DNA of 64,000 nt, from assembly GCF_004342985.1 (NCBI RefSeq), contig NZ_SMBO01000003.1, forward strand, positions 310,001-374,000, given 5' to 3'. The DNA comes from Novosphingobium sp. PhB57. GTDB taxonomy: Bacteria > Pseudomonadota > Alphaproteobacteria > Sphingomonadales > Sphingomonadaceae. Each line of letters opens with the position of its first letter. The first letter of the stretch is position 1. The translations under genes and the position numbers were made by a program. Shown here one piece after another: positions 1-7,961 of this stretch. The notes below the pieces were generated by a model that was given only the letters and a program-made list of their open reading frames with translations, was not told where the DNA came from and made no database searches.

Positions 1-1
1 G

Positions 2-568
2 AACCTCGCGGCCGTACTCAGCCGCGTGCGGCCGACCATACTGGTCGAACTGGACTTGCGCCGCCCCACCCTCGGCGCGCGCCTAGGGCTGACGGGCGCC
101 GGGCCGGGGATCGACGATTACCTGGCAGGAGAAGCTGCCTGGAGCGACACGGCGACCCGCATCGACGGGGTCGACCTGGCCGTCCACCGTGTCCGCCGCG
201 CCCACCCGAGCGCCGAGCAACTCCTGGCCTCCCCGCGCCTTGCCCATGCCTTGCGGCACATCGCCGCCGAGGCGGAAGAGGCGATCTGCATCATCGACAC
301 CCCGCCGGCGCTGATTGGTGACGACCTCGTCCACATTGCCCGCAACATCGACGGCGTACTTCTGGTCGCGCAGGAGGGCCGGAGCCGAAAGAGCGGCGTG
401 CGCGAAGTGACCGGCGCGCTGGGCGGCACGCCGATCATCGGTTCGATCCTCAACATGTCCCTTTCTCAGCCCGCGCGGCGCAATGAATACGGCTATCCCG
501 CCGGTCGCGGCCCGGACCGCGAGATGTCCGGCAGGACGGCGCCCGCAACCGGACGGAAGCGGACATGA
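2..568 (+). CDS. CpsD/Wzc-type tyrosine kinase domain, 5' truncated by window edge
   Basis: The reading frame is open from base 2, so the gene continues to the left of the window and the Walker A motif is outside it. What remains resembles the cytoplasmic ATPase domain of bacterial tyrosine kinases that control exopolysaccharide polymerisation and export. It shows a Walker A'-like ILVELDLRRP at the left and a Walker B-like ICIIDTPP near base 290. The end is a short Arg/Gly/Pro-rich tail with only two tyrosines (NEYGYP), fewer than the tyrosine cluster of classical Wzc proteins. A GTG at 26 would give an internal start, but the residues before it (NLAAVLSR) match the family, so I read this as a truncation and not a start. 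Its position at the head of an exopolysaccharide locus supports the call. Full length and any fused Wzz chain-length domain cannot be judged here. Confidence 0.8.
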   Translation, partial: NLAAVLSRVRPTILVELDLRRPTLGARLGLTGAGPGIDDYLAGEAAWSDTATRIDGVDLAVHRVRRAHPSAEQLLASPRLAHALRHIAAEAEEAICIIDTPPALIGDDLVHIARNIDGVLLVAQEGRSRKSGVREVTGALGGTPIIGSILNMSLSQPARRNEYGYPAGRGPDREMSGRTAPATGRKRT

Positions 569-644
569 CCATCGCCCGCGCCGGTTCCTCATCGCCGCGA
601 CATGGCTTTCGAGTTCAGGCGTCCATGCGCCGGGGAGACGCGCC

Positions 645-1601
645 ATGATCGGCCTCAAGGACAGTCAATGGCTGCGCGACCTGCCCGCGCGCACGACGCT
701 GAAGCTGTTTAACCAGCGCCACGTCCGCAGCTGGCTCGGCCATCGCTACGACGCCACTGTCCTGCGCCACCGCGCCGCCCTGCCCCCGCTGTCACTGCCC
801 GACGCAGGGATCGTCGAAGACCTCGACACGCGGGGAATCCACGTCACCACGCTTGGCGCGCTCGGCATTCCGGGGGGAGAGGCCGTGCTGTCGCGCGCCG
901 CGACGCTGGCGGAGAACTTTGCGGATTCCGCCCGTGCCCTCTCTCGTGAGGGCCGTTCCTTCATCATCGTGCCGCCGGAAAAGATCGTGCGGAGCGCCAT
1001 GATCTTCCGATGGGGCCTCCAGGACCGCCTGCTGGACATTGCCGAGGCCTACCTGGGCCTGCCGGCCGCTTACGACGGCGTCGCCATCAACTACACGGTC
1101 GCCGACGGCAGGGCCGTCTCCACCCGCAAGTGGCACCGCGACTGGGAGGACCGGCGCATGTTGAAAGTGGCCGTCTATCTCCATGCCGTCGATGACGCGG
1201 GCGGGCCCTTCCAGCAGATCTCGCGGCCCGATACCCTGCAGGACGACCTTAAGGGTTTCACCTATGCCCTGTCCGATGACCGGGAACTGGAGCAGCGCCT
1301 GGGCGCAGGCTATGAAGCCGATGTGGTCAGCTGTGAAGGCCCGCGCGGCACCGTGGTCTTCTGCGACACGGCTCGCTATTTCCACCGCGGCAAGCCGGCC
1401 ATCTCACGCGATCGCGCCGCCCTGTTCTACAGCTACTTCGCCGACCCGCCGCGCCACCCGTTTCTTTGCGAGCGGACCGGCCTTTCCCGCGCGGACATTG
1501 AGTGGATGGTGCGCCGTCTGCCGGAGCGGCAGCGGCGCGCAGCGCTCTGGCGCCGCCGTCTGCCGCCGCTGCTCAAGCTGATCCCGCCCGCCAGTCTGTG
1601 A
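645..1601 (+). CDS. 2OG-Fe(II) / phytanoyl-CoA dioxygenase-like protein
   Basis: A protein of 318 residues with the facial-triad pattern of 2-oxoglutarate/Fe(II) oxygenases: HRD (HxD) at about 164-166 in the context KWHRDWED, a distal His near 247 in YFHRGKP, and a following Arg that could bind the co-substrate carboxylate. The start at 645 is preceded by GGGGAG about eight bases upstream. An open frame continues further left, but it overlaps the kinase tail and has no comparable ribosome-binding site. There is no signal peptide, so it should be cytosolic. Its place between the kinase and glycosyltransferase genes suggests it hydroxylates or otherwise oxidises a sugar nucleotide, lipid carrier or acyl group of the polysaccharide. 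That role is inferred; only the fold family is supported by sequence. Confidence 0.65.
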   Translation: MIGLKDSQWLRDLPARTTLKLFNQRHVRSWLGHRYDATVLRHRAALPPLSLPDAGIVEDLDTRGIHVTTLGALGIPGGEAVLSRAATLAENFADSARALSREGRSFIIVPPEKIVRSAMIFRWGLQDRLLDIAEAYLGLPAAYDGVAINYTVADGRAVSTRKWHRDWEDRRMLKVAVYLHAVDDAGGPFQQISRPDTLQDDLKGFTYALSDDRELEQRLGAGYEADVVSCEGPRGTVVFCDTARYFHRGKPAISRDRAALFYSYFADPPRHPFLCERTGLSRADIEWMVRRLPERQRRAALWRRRLPPLLKLIPPASL

Positions 1602-1618
1602 ACACGGGCCCTGCACTC

Positions 1619-2932
1619 ATGACGATGCCGCAGCCGGACGCGCCATGCGAATGCCCCCGCATCGTCCTTGCCTCTCCCAACTTGTCCCGCCGGATGGGCG
1701 GCGAAGCGCTCAAGGCCCTGTCGGTCTTCCTGGGCTACCGCGAACTGGGCTTCGACGTGACCCAGGTCACGCATGCCCGCGTGCGAGGGGAGCTGACGGC
1801 CTACGGCATCGACAGCGGCGTGGTCTATGTGAAGGACGGGCCGCTGCAGCGCGGCCTCGATCGCTACCGGCTGCACTGGCTGCTCGGGCTGGTGGATAGC
1901 TGGCTGCTGCATCGCGCCGTCCAGCGCGAGGTGGACAGGGTGCAGCCCTGGATCGTCCACTTCACCGCCCCGATCGCGCCCAGCGGCATCAGCTTCCCCA
2001 TTCGCGGCGCGCCGGTGGTGATCGGCCCGCTCAACGGCAGTATCCTTCATCCTCCCACCCTGATGTTCCGGGAGAGCTGGACCAAGCGGCTGGGCGCCAT
2101 GCTGACGCGGCCGGTGCAGCTATCGAGCCGCGTGCTGTTTCGCGGCAAACTGCAGGCACGCCTGTTCGTCTCGGGCGGCGAACGCACGGCCCGCACGCTG
2201 GAACTGGGCGGATGCCGCAGGGACCGGATGGTCACGGTCATCAACAGCGGCGTCGATCCGCGCCTGCGCGACCATCGCCGCATCGTGCACCAGAGCCAGA
2301 ACTGGAACTTCGTGTTCCTGGGCAGGCTGGTACGCTACAAAGCCTGCGATCTGGTGATCCGGGCGCTGGCCAGGGTGCCGCAGGCAAGACTGGAAGTGAT
2401 CGGAGACGGCCCCGAAAGCCGCAGGCTTCGCGAACTCGCCTTGCGCCAGGGCGTTTCCTCGCGGCTCGTCTTCAAACCCTACAGCACCAACCGGGAGGCC
2501 CTTTTCGCGCATCTGCGCCAGTTTCGCGGCTTCCTGTTCCCGACCCTGGCGGAAGCGAGCGGCACGGTCATCCAGGAAGCGATGATGCTGGGGCTCCCCG
2601 CGGTCTGTGTGGACTGGGGCGGGCCGCAGATGCTGCTCGATGCCCAGACCGGCATTCTGATCCCACCCGAAAGCGAGGAAGCGATCGTCAAGGGTCTGGC
2701 AAGCGCCATGACCCGCCTCGCCCGCGATCCGGACTTCGCCGAGACACTTTCCATCAAGGCCCGGCACAAGGCCGAAACCGTAGGCTACGACTGGCCCCGC
2801 GTCCTGCGCAGCTGGATCGCGCTTTACGACCGCCTGTTCGAGGAGAGCGGCTCGACACGGCGCTTCGCCACGTTCCTGGCCATGCGCACGGGCGGAGACA
2901 TCCTGTCCTCAATCCTGTCGAATCTGGGCTGA
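1619..2932 (+). CDS. Glycosyltransferase family 4 (GT-B)
   Basis: A retaining GT-B glycosyltransferase of 437 residues. The N-terminal acceptor half has the early MGG element (LSRRMGGEALK, 22-32). The C-terminal donor half begins near NSGVDP (209-214) and contains FVFLGRLVRYK and the EX7E motif (E312 and E320 in AEASGTVIQE), which binds the nucleotide sugar. The ATG at 1619 lies 17 bases after the preceding stop and gives a normal N-terminus; the open frame extends further left without family similarity. It should act on the cytoplasmic face of the membrane in exopolysaccharide repeat-unit assembly. Its 3' end overlaps the convergent next gene by 24 bases. Donor sugar and linkage cannot be read from the sequence. 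Confidence 0.85.
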   Translation: MTMPQPDAPCECPRIVLASPNLSRRMGGEALKALSVFLGYRELGFDVTQVTHARVRGELTAYGIDSGVVYVKDGPLQRGLDRYRLHWLLGLVDSWLLHRAVQREVDRVQPWIVHFTAPIAPSGISFPIRGAPVVIGPLNGSILHPPTLMFRESWTKRLGAMLTRPVQLSSRVLFRGKLQARLFVSGGERTARTLELGGCRRDRMVTVINSGVDPRLRDHRRIVHQSQNWNFVFLGRLVRYKACDLVIRALARVPQARLEVIGDGPESRRLRELALRQGVSSRLVFKPYSTNREALFAHLRQFRGFLFPTLAEASGTVIQEAMMLGLPAVCVDWGGPQMLLDAQTGILIPPESEEAIVKGLASAMTRLARDPDFAETLSIKARHKAETVGYDWPRVLRSWIALYDRLFEESGSTRRFATFLAMRTGGDILSSILSNLG

Positions 2933-4279
2933 CCCCCAACTGAAACCTGACTTTGCCTGCACGAGTGGCGCGAGCAGATCGGCAAGCTGCTGGGCGCTGC
3001 GGTCGGGATCATGCCGTTCCAGCACGCGCCGGCGCCCGCGTTCGCCCATGGCGGCCAGTTCTCGCGGCGATGCATCGAGCGCGGCCTCGATCGCGGCGGC
3101 CATGGCATCGGAGGAACCGGACGGAACCAGCCACCCCACGCGCTCGTCCACCAACTCGGGGATACCCGCGATCGCGGTGGTAATGACCGGGCGCCCGCTG
3201 GCCATCGCCTCCATCAGCACGACGGGAAGGCCTTCCGCAAAACTCGGCAGCACCAGCGCCCGAGCCTGCTGCAAGGCGGCGCGGATCGCCTCTGGCGTGG
3301 CCCAGCCAAGCAGCCGGACGCAGCGCTCCAGCCCGGCTCGGGCGATCTGGCGCTCTATCGCGGCACGGTCCTCGCCGTCGCCGATCACATCGAGCGTGAC
3401 CGCGCGATCCACCGCGACCCGTTCCATCGCCTCGATCAGCAAGGGCAAGCCCTTCTGCGCGCTGAGCCGCGCCACGCAGAGCAAATGCGGCGCCGGCGGA
3501 AACTCAACCGGAGAAGCCCCGATTTCGGACGCCGGGACGAACGATGGAGAGGGAGCGCAGCGCACGACATGAAGGCGCTGCCAATCGCCCGGCGAGGCCC
3601 AGCGCATCAGTTGCCCGCGTCCGAAGCTGGAAACACCGGCCACGAAAGCCGCCTCGGCAATCTTGCCTCGTAAATCCAGCCCGCGAGGATCGTCGAACTC
3701 GTCCGGGCCGTGAACGGTGAAGCTGTACGTGATCGGGGCCAGTCTTGCCGCCAGTCGCGCCACTGCCGCCGGGTTGGTGCCGAAATGCGCATGGACATGG
3801 CTTATCCCCCGGCGCGTCAGCCGCTGCGCCAGCAGGGCTGCCTCGGCGAAATAGGCAAGAGCCTTCCATCGCCTGCCGGCTCCCGCAGTTCGCCAGGCCA
3901 GCGCGAGCGCACCCATGGCGGCACCCGGCCGGACCACGCAGGCGGAGATTGCCGCCAGCACCAGTGCGGCGCGATGCTCCAGCAGGGCATGGGTGCAGGC
4001 GGCCTCGAGCCGATCCGACACATCCTCGAAGCGCTCGCCCGACCGGCGAACCGTGAAGCGGCTGACCACGAAGCCGCGGCGTTCCAGCGCCTCGATCTCG
4101 GTCTTGATGAAGCTGTGGCTGATCTTGGGGTAGACGTTGGTGAAATAGGCCACTTTCAGGCGATCGTCCGCCACCGTCTCCCGAGCAGGGACACGCTCCG
4201 CGCTCGGCGCAGCGCCGCCGGTTCCGCGCTCCCGAAAGGCGAACGCCGTCGGGGCCGCCTGTTCCGCAATCTCAGTCAT
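2909..4279 (-). CDS. Glycosyltransferase family 4, colanic-acid WcaL-like
   Basis: A GT-B glycosyltransferase of 456 residues on the opposite strand to its neighbours. An N-terminal low-complexity stretch of about 40 residues precedes the first beta strand (VAYFTNVYPKISHSF, 43-57), a typical opening of WcaL/AmsK-like enzymes. The donor half has ARLSAQKG (270-277), DVIGDGED (297-304) and the EX7E motif (E349, E357 in FAEGLPVVLMEAM). The start at 4279 (MTEIAEQ) is chosen over an upstream in-frame ATG because it trims a non-conserved extension; the first 40 residues stay uncertain. It shares a 111-base divergent promoter region with the GT61-like gene. It likely adds one sugar of the exopolysaccharide repeat. 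Confidence 0.85.
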   Translation of the reverse strand: MTEIAEQAAPTAFAFRERGTGGAAPSAERVPARETVADDRLKVAYFTNVYPKISHSFIKTEIEALERRGFVVSRFTVRRSGERFEDVSDRLEAACTHALLEHRAALVLAAISACVVRPGAAMGALALAWRTAGAGRRWKALAYFAEAALLAQRLTRRGISHVHAHFGTNPAAVARLAARLAPITYSFTVHGPDEFDDPRGLDLRGKIAEAAFVAGVSSFGRGQLMRWASPGDWQRLHVVRCAPSPSFVPASEIGASPVEFPPAPHLLCVARLSAQKGLPLLIEAMERVAVDRAVTLDVIGDGEDRAAIERQIARAGLERCVRLLGWATPEAIRAALQQARALVLPSFAEGLPVVLMEAMASGRPVITTAIAGIPELVDERVGWLVPSGSSDAMAAAIEAALDASPRELAAMGERGRRRVLERHDPDRSAQQLADLLAPLVQAKSGFSWGSAQIRQD

Positions 4280-4390
4280 GCCGCGACTATGGCCGAGCCC
4301 CGGGCCTCGCGGCATTGCGAGTTTTCACAATGGAATTTGACCTGTGGGGCGTGGGAACCCCATCGCCCGGATGCGCCGGAAGGGCACGAC

Positions 4391-5584
4391 ATGCGAACTT
4401 GCGCAGAGTTTGCGGAGACATGCCTTGCCACTATCCTGCCCCCTGCTGCTGTCTCCTTCCCGCAAGCAGGGCTCTTGCGAATTGGCCCCGTCATGAACGC
4501 CGGCCTCTTCAGGCCCCTGACCGTGGAAGCCCCGCGCCCCGCGCCGCCGCAGGCCTTGTCGCTGCGCCCGGCCATGGCGCTCGCCGCCAGACTGCTGCGG
4601 CAACCGCGCCCCGACATCGCCCAGGCCGCCGTCGAGCGCTGGCAGGTGGCGCCGGGCTCCTGCACGCAAGTGAGGCGCGCGAAAGTGCTGCCCGGTCAGT
4701 TCGAGCGCATTGCGGGCAGCGAGTTCGCCTCGATCAGCGAGGTGGTGCGCCAGTTCAAGGGCGACTTCGAAGCCAAGCAGTCCGCCACCATCGGTTACCG
4801 GCTGAAGAACGCGCTGCTTCACGACGGCGTGCTCTATGCCGGGGGCACGCTCCGGCACTTGCAGCGGCGTTCGCGGTTCCTGCCTGTCGCCCGCGCCCCG
4901 CGCGAGGAAGCGCGCATGGCGCTGTTCGAATCCTGGCTCGGCAATCGCTGGTTCGGAAACTGGCTCAGCGACGATTGCCTGACCTACCGCCTGGCCGAGA
5001 ACGCCGGCATTCCCTTCACCACCCATGGCTCCGGCGGCCATGTCCCAGACTACGAACGCGCGCTGGACATGCTTCCGGTCAGAGGCCCATCGGCGTTCTT
5101 CCGCGAACTGGTGCTGTTCGACGATGCGGCCCACAACGAGAACAAGCGATTGCGGGCCGAGGCCATGCGGCAGCGGCTTATTCGCGGACCGATCGAACGG
5201 CACCCCGGCGTATTCCTGCTGCGCGGGCGCAGCGGCGATGCGCGGTTCCTGACGAACGAGAGCGAAATTGCTGAAACCCTTGCCAGGCGGCGCGGCTTTC
5301 AGGTGCTCGATCCCAGTCACGCCGGTCTCGAAGAGATCGTCCGGGCCTGCGGCGGCGCCAAAGTCGTCATGGGGGTGGAGGGAAGCCATCTGGTCCACGG
5401 CCTGGCGATGATGCCACCCGATGGCTGCGCCTTCGTCATTCAACCGCCGCTGCGCGCGGTCGCGGCGCTCAAGCTGCTGACCGACCGGCAGGGGCAGGAC
5501 TACGCGCTGGTCGTCGGGGAAGGAACCAACCATGCTTTCACAGCGAACATCGACGAGATCGAGCGCACGCTCGACCTCGTCTGA
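4391..5584 (+). CDS. GT61-like (DUF563) capsular polysaccharide glycosyltransferase
   Basis: A protein of 397 residues. Its C-terminal half resembles the DUF563/GT61 family: VFLLRGRSGDARFLTNE, then EEIVRACGGAKVVMGVEGSHL, with a Gly-Ser-His-Leu signature close to the H-rich GAxL/GSHL region of the family. The start at 4391 is favoured by GGAAGGG eight bases upstream; a later ATG at 4494 lacks a ribosome-binding site. No membrane segment or signal peptide is clear, so a cytoplasmic glycosyltransferase of the exopolysaccharide assembly line is likely. The 3' end overlaps the acetyltransferase gene by 53 bases, indicating cotranscription. Family assignment is moderate; acceptor and donor are unknown. 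Confidence 0.65.
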   Translation: MRTCAEFAETCLATILPPAAVSFPQAGLLRIGPVMNAGLFRPLTVEAPRPAPPQALSLRPAMALAARLLRQPRPDIAQAAVERWQVAPGSCTQVRRAKVLPGQFERIAGSEFASISEVVRQFKGDFEAKQSATIGYRLKNALLHDGVLYAGGTLRHLQRRSRFLPVARAPREEARMALFESWLGNRWFGNWLSDDCLTYRLAENAGIPFTTHGSGGHVPDYERALDMLPVRGPSAFFRELVLFDDAAHNENKRLRAEAMRQRLIRGPIERHPGVFLLRGRSGDARFLTNESEIAETLARRRGFQVLDPSHAGLEEIVRACGGAKVVMGVEGSHLVHGLAMMPPDGCAFVIQPPLRAVAALKLLTDRQGQDYALVVGEGTNHAFTANIDEIERTLDLV

Positions 5585-6134
5585 CGGCACCGTGCCGCGC
5601 CTGCCCGCTGCAGCCGCTCCGGGGGGCTGGTCCACGTTGAAAGCGGACTATCGGCGGCATGGCGGCACGTTTACGAGCGGTGCCTTCATCGCGCTGAGCC
5701 TTTACCGCTACGGCCGCTGGGGCCGCAGCCTGCGCAATCCACTCGGCCGCGTTCTGGTCTCCAGGACGTACGGCTTTGCCCACGTCTTCGTGGCGAACCT
5801 CACCAAGATCTGGATACCGCCCGCCACCACGCTGGGGCGGGACTTCCACATCGTCAACAACGAGGGTTCGCTCTCGATCCACCCGGAATCGGTGATCGGC
5901 GACCGGCTGGGCGTGATGCACAACGTCACCATCGGCTCCAACATGCGCGAAGGCGCGCCGGTGATCGGGGACGACGTGTTCATCGGCGTCAATTCCACCG
6001 TGCTGGGCGCCATTCGCGTGGGAGACCGGGTGCGGATCGCCGCCAACACCGCAGTCACCACGGACGTGCCCTCGGACTCCATCGTCGTCGGATCGCCCGC
6101 GCGCATCTATCCGCGACTGGGGCCGCTGCGATGA
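5532..6134 (+). CDS. Serine acetyltransferase-like hexapeptide O-acetyltransferase
   Basis: A 200-residue protein with a helical N-terminus (LKADYRRHGG) and a left-handed beta-helix of hexapeptide repeats (VIGDRLGVMHNVTIGSN, then APVIGDDVFIGVNSTVLGA, then VRIAANTAVTTDVP), ending in the VVGSPARI turn seen in CysE-like enzymes. Acetyl-CoA is the expected donor. Because it sits in an exopolysaccharide operon and not with cysteine genes, it more likely O-acetylates a sugar or a polysaccharide precursor than serine. The gene overlaps the upstream GT61-like gene by 53 bases and its stop overlaps the next start (ATGA). The first roughly 30 residues are Ser/Thr/Arg-rich and may not belong to the folded protein, so a later start is possible. 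Confidence 0.75.
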   Translation: MLSQRTSTRSSARSTSSDGTVPRLPAAAAPGGWSTLKADYRRHGGTFTSGAFIALSLYRYGRWGRSLRNPLGRVLVSRTYGFAHVFVANLTKIWIPPATTLGRDFHIVNNEGSLSIHPESVIGDRLGVMHNVTIGSNMREGAPVIGDDVFIGVNSTVLGAIRVGDRVRIAANTAVTTDVPSDSIVVGSPARIYPRLGPLR

Positions 6135-7693
6135 GCGCTAACACGCTCCACGAACTTTTCGCGGCCAATCTGCCGCAGCGGTCCGGCAAGACCTTCCTCA
6201 TCGATGCCGGCCGCCAGGCGACATACGGCGAAGTCGACGCCCTGGCCGGGGCGATCGGCACCCATCTCGCGGCGCGCGGCGTGGGCGCAGGAGACCGCGT
6301 GCTGGTCCAGGTGCGCAAGGGCATCGCCGAGGTCTCCGCCCTGCTCGGCGTGACGCGGGCAGGCGCCGTGCTCGTTGACATCAGCACGGCCTGGACGGCC
6401 GAGCAGGTCCGTTTCGTCGCAGAAGACTGCGGAGCCTCTATCCTGATCGTCGAGCCGGCCATGGCCCGGGTCCTGGCCGCCGAGGGGATCGACCCCGCCC
6501 GCCTCCTACCGGTGTCGGCTGCGCGCGGGCTGGAGGGACTTCCCTGCCTTTCCGACCTGCCGGCGCTCCCTTTCGAGGCCTTGCCCCGGCGCGCCGACGA
6601 CCTGGCGGCGATCATCTACACGTCCGGCTCCACCGGCAAACCCAAGGGCGTCATGCTCAGCCACGCCAATGTCCTGGCAGGTGCGCGTTCGGTTGCCGAA
6701 TATCTGGAGCTTGCCGAAAGTGATCGGCTGCTCAGCGTGCTGCCCTACAGCTTCGACTACGGCTTCAACCAGCTGACGACGATGATGCTGGTGGGTGGCA
6801 GCGTGGTTCATCAAGGCGTGGCCATGGCGAGCGAGATCGTGCGTGCCATCCTTCGCCACGAAGTCACCGGCCTGGCGGCCGTGCCGCCGCTGTGGATCCA
6901 GATCGTGCGCCTGCTGGCCAGCGCGCCCACGCCGCTGCCGAGCCTGCGTTTCATCACCAACTCGGGCGGAAAGATCCCGCTGAGCACTCTGGAACGTATG
7001 CCAGGTATCTTCGCCAAGGCACGGATTTTCCTGATGTATGGCCTGACGGAGGCGTTCCGTTCGACTTACCTTGCTCCTGACCGGTTCGCGGCCAAGATGG
7101 GTTCGATCGGACAGGCGATCCCCGGCGCCGAAGTCTTCGTCATCCGCCATGGCGAGGGCGTCGCGCGTCCCGGCGAGCAAGGCGAACTCGTCCACCGCGG
7201 CCCGCTGGTCAGCCAGGGCTATTGGAACCGCCCCGAAGCGACAGCGGAGAAGATCCGCCCCTGCCCCGAACTGCGCGACCGGATCGGCGACGAGCCGGTG
7301 GTCTATAGCGGAGACATCGTGCGCATCGACGAGGACGGCGACTTGTGGTTCGTCTCCCGCAACGATGCGCTGATCAAGACCAGCGGCTACCGCGTCAGTC
7401 CCGACGAAGTGGAAGACCTGGTCTATCGCAGCGGCCTTGCCGCCGATGTCGTCGCCTTCGGGGTCCAGGACGACATGCTCGGCCAGTCGGTACAAGTCGC
7501 GGTGACGTTGTTGGGCGAGGCGAGCCGCGAGGCGCTGCTGGCGTACTGCCGGGCGGCGATGCCCGCCTACATGGTGCCGCAGCGCATTCACGTCTGGCCG
7601 GAACCCATGCCGCGCACGGCCAGCGGCAAGCTCTCCCGTCCCGACGTCATTCGCGGCTGCAGCGACACTTCCAGCCTTCATTCCGCTCGCTGA
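6131..7693 (+). CDS. Acyl-CoA ligase (AMP-forming), exosortase A system-associated type
   Basis: A 520-residue adenylate-forming enzyme. Core motifs are visible: the P-loop YTSGSTGKPKG at 163-173, the aromatic motif in YSFDYGFNQL, YGLTE, the YSGDIVRIDEDG hinge region, SGYRVSPDEVED, and a C-terminal ASGKLSR with the catalytic lysine. The overall look fits the exosortase-A-associated ligase subfamily (TIGR03098-like) found in polysaccharide/PEP-CTERM loci. It should activate a carboxylate as an acyl-adenylate. The free-standing carrier protein encoded 29 bases downstream is the probable thiol acceptor, so it may act as an acyl-ACP ligase. Its start overlaps the previous stop by four bases. The substrate is unknown, and no exosortase or PEP-CTERM protein lies in this window. 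Confidence 0.85.
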   Translation: MSANTLHELFAANLPQRSGKTFLIDAGRQATYGEVDALAGAIGTHLAARGVGAGDRVLVQVRKGIAEVSALLGVTRAGAVLVDISTAWTAEQVRFVAEDCGASILIVEPAMARVLAAEGIDPARLLPVSAARGLEGLPCLSDLPALPFEALPRRADDLAAIIYTSGSTGKPKGVMLSHANVLAGARSVAEYLELAESDRLLSVLPYSFDYGFNQLTTMMLVGGSVVHQGVAMASEIVRAILRHEVTGLAAVPPLWIQIVRLLASAPTPLPSLRFITNSGGKIPLSTLERMPGIFAKARIFLMYGLTEAFRSTYLAPDRFAAKMGSIGQAIPGAEVFVIRHGEGVARPGEQGELVHRGPLVSQGYWNRPEATAEKIRPCPELRDRIGDEPVVYSGDIVRIDEDGDLWFVSRNDALIKTSGYRVSPDEVEDLVYRSGLAADVVAFGVQDDMLGQSVQVAVTLLGEASREALLAYCRAAMPAYMVPQRIHVWPEPMPRTASGKLSRPDVIRGCSDTSSLHSAR

Positions 7694-7721
7694 GCATCCC
7701 GTTCAAGAGGACCTCCCCGTC

Positions 7722-7961
7722 ATGGCCCTGACCGAAGACAGCCTGATCCGCAGCATCGAGGAGTTCGCAGCGCTCCATGGCGAAGTCGATGCCGAAACCC
7801 CGCTGTTCTCCAGCGGCACGCTCGATTCCGTGGCCATGCTCAATCTGATCATGTTCGTGGAGCGCGAGACCGGCACCGAGATCCGCGCCGAGGACGTGAC
7901 GCTGGAGAACTTCGATACCGCCACTCGCATTCTCGATTTCGCGAGGAAGCTGGCGGCATGA
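7722..7961 (+). CDS. Acyl carrier protein
   Basis: A 79-residue single-domain carrier protein. The 4'-phosphopantetheine attachment serine is S36 in the motif GTLDSVAML, at the start of helix II, and the acidic helix (MFVERETGTEI) typical of carrier proteins follows. It sits between an AMP ligase and a PLP decarboxylase with a four-base overlap to the latter, so the three genes form a module. The likely role is to carry the acyl or aminoacyl unit activated by the ligase while it is decarboxylated or transferred. It is separate from the fatty-acid synthesis ACP gene, which normally lies beside fab genes. Confidence 0.85.
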   Translation: MALTEDSLIRSIEEFAALHGEVDAETPLFSSGTLDSVAMLNLIMFVERETGTEIRAEDVTLENFDTATRILDFARKLAA

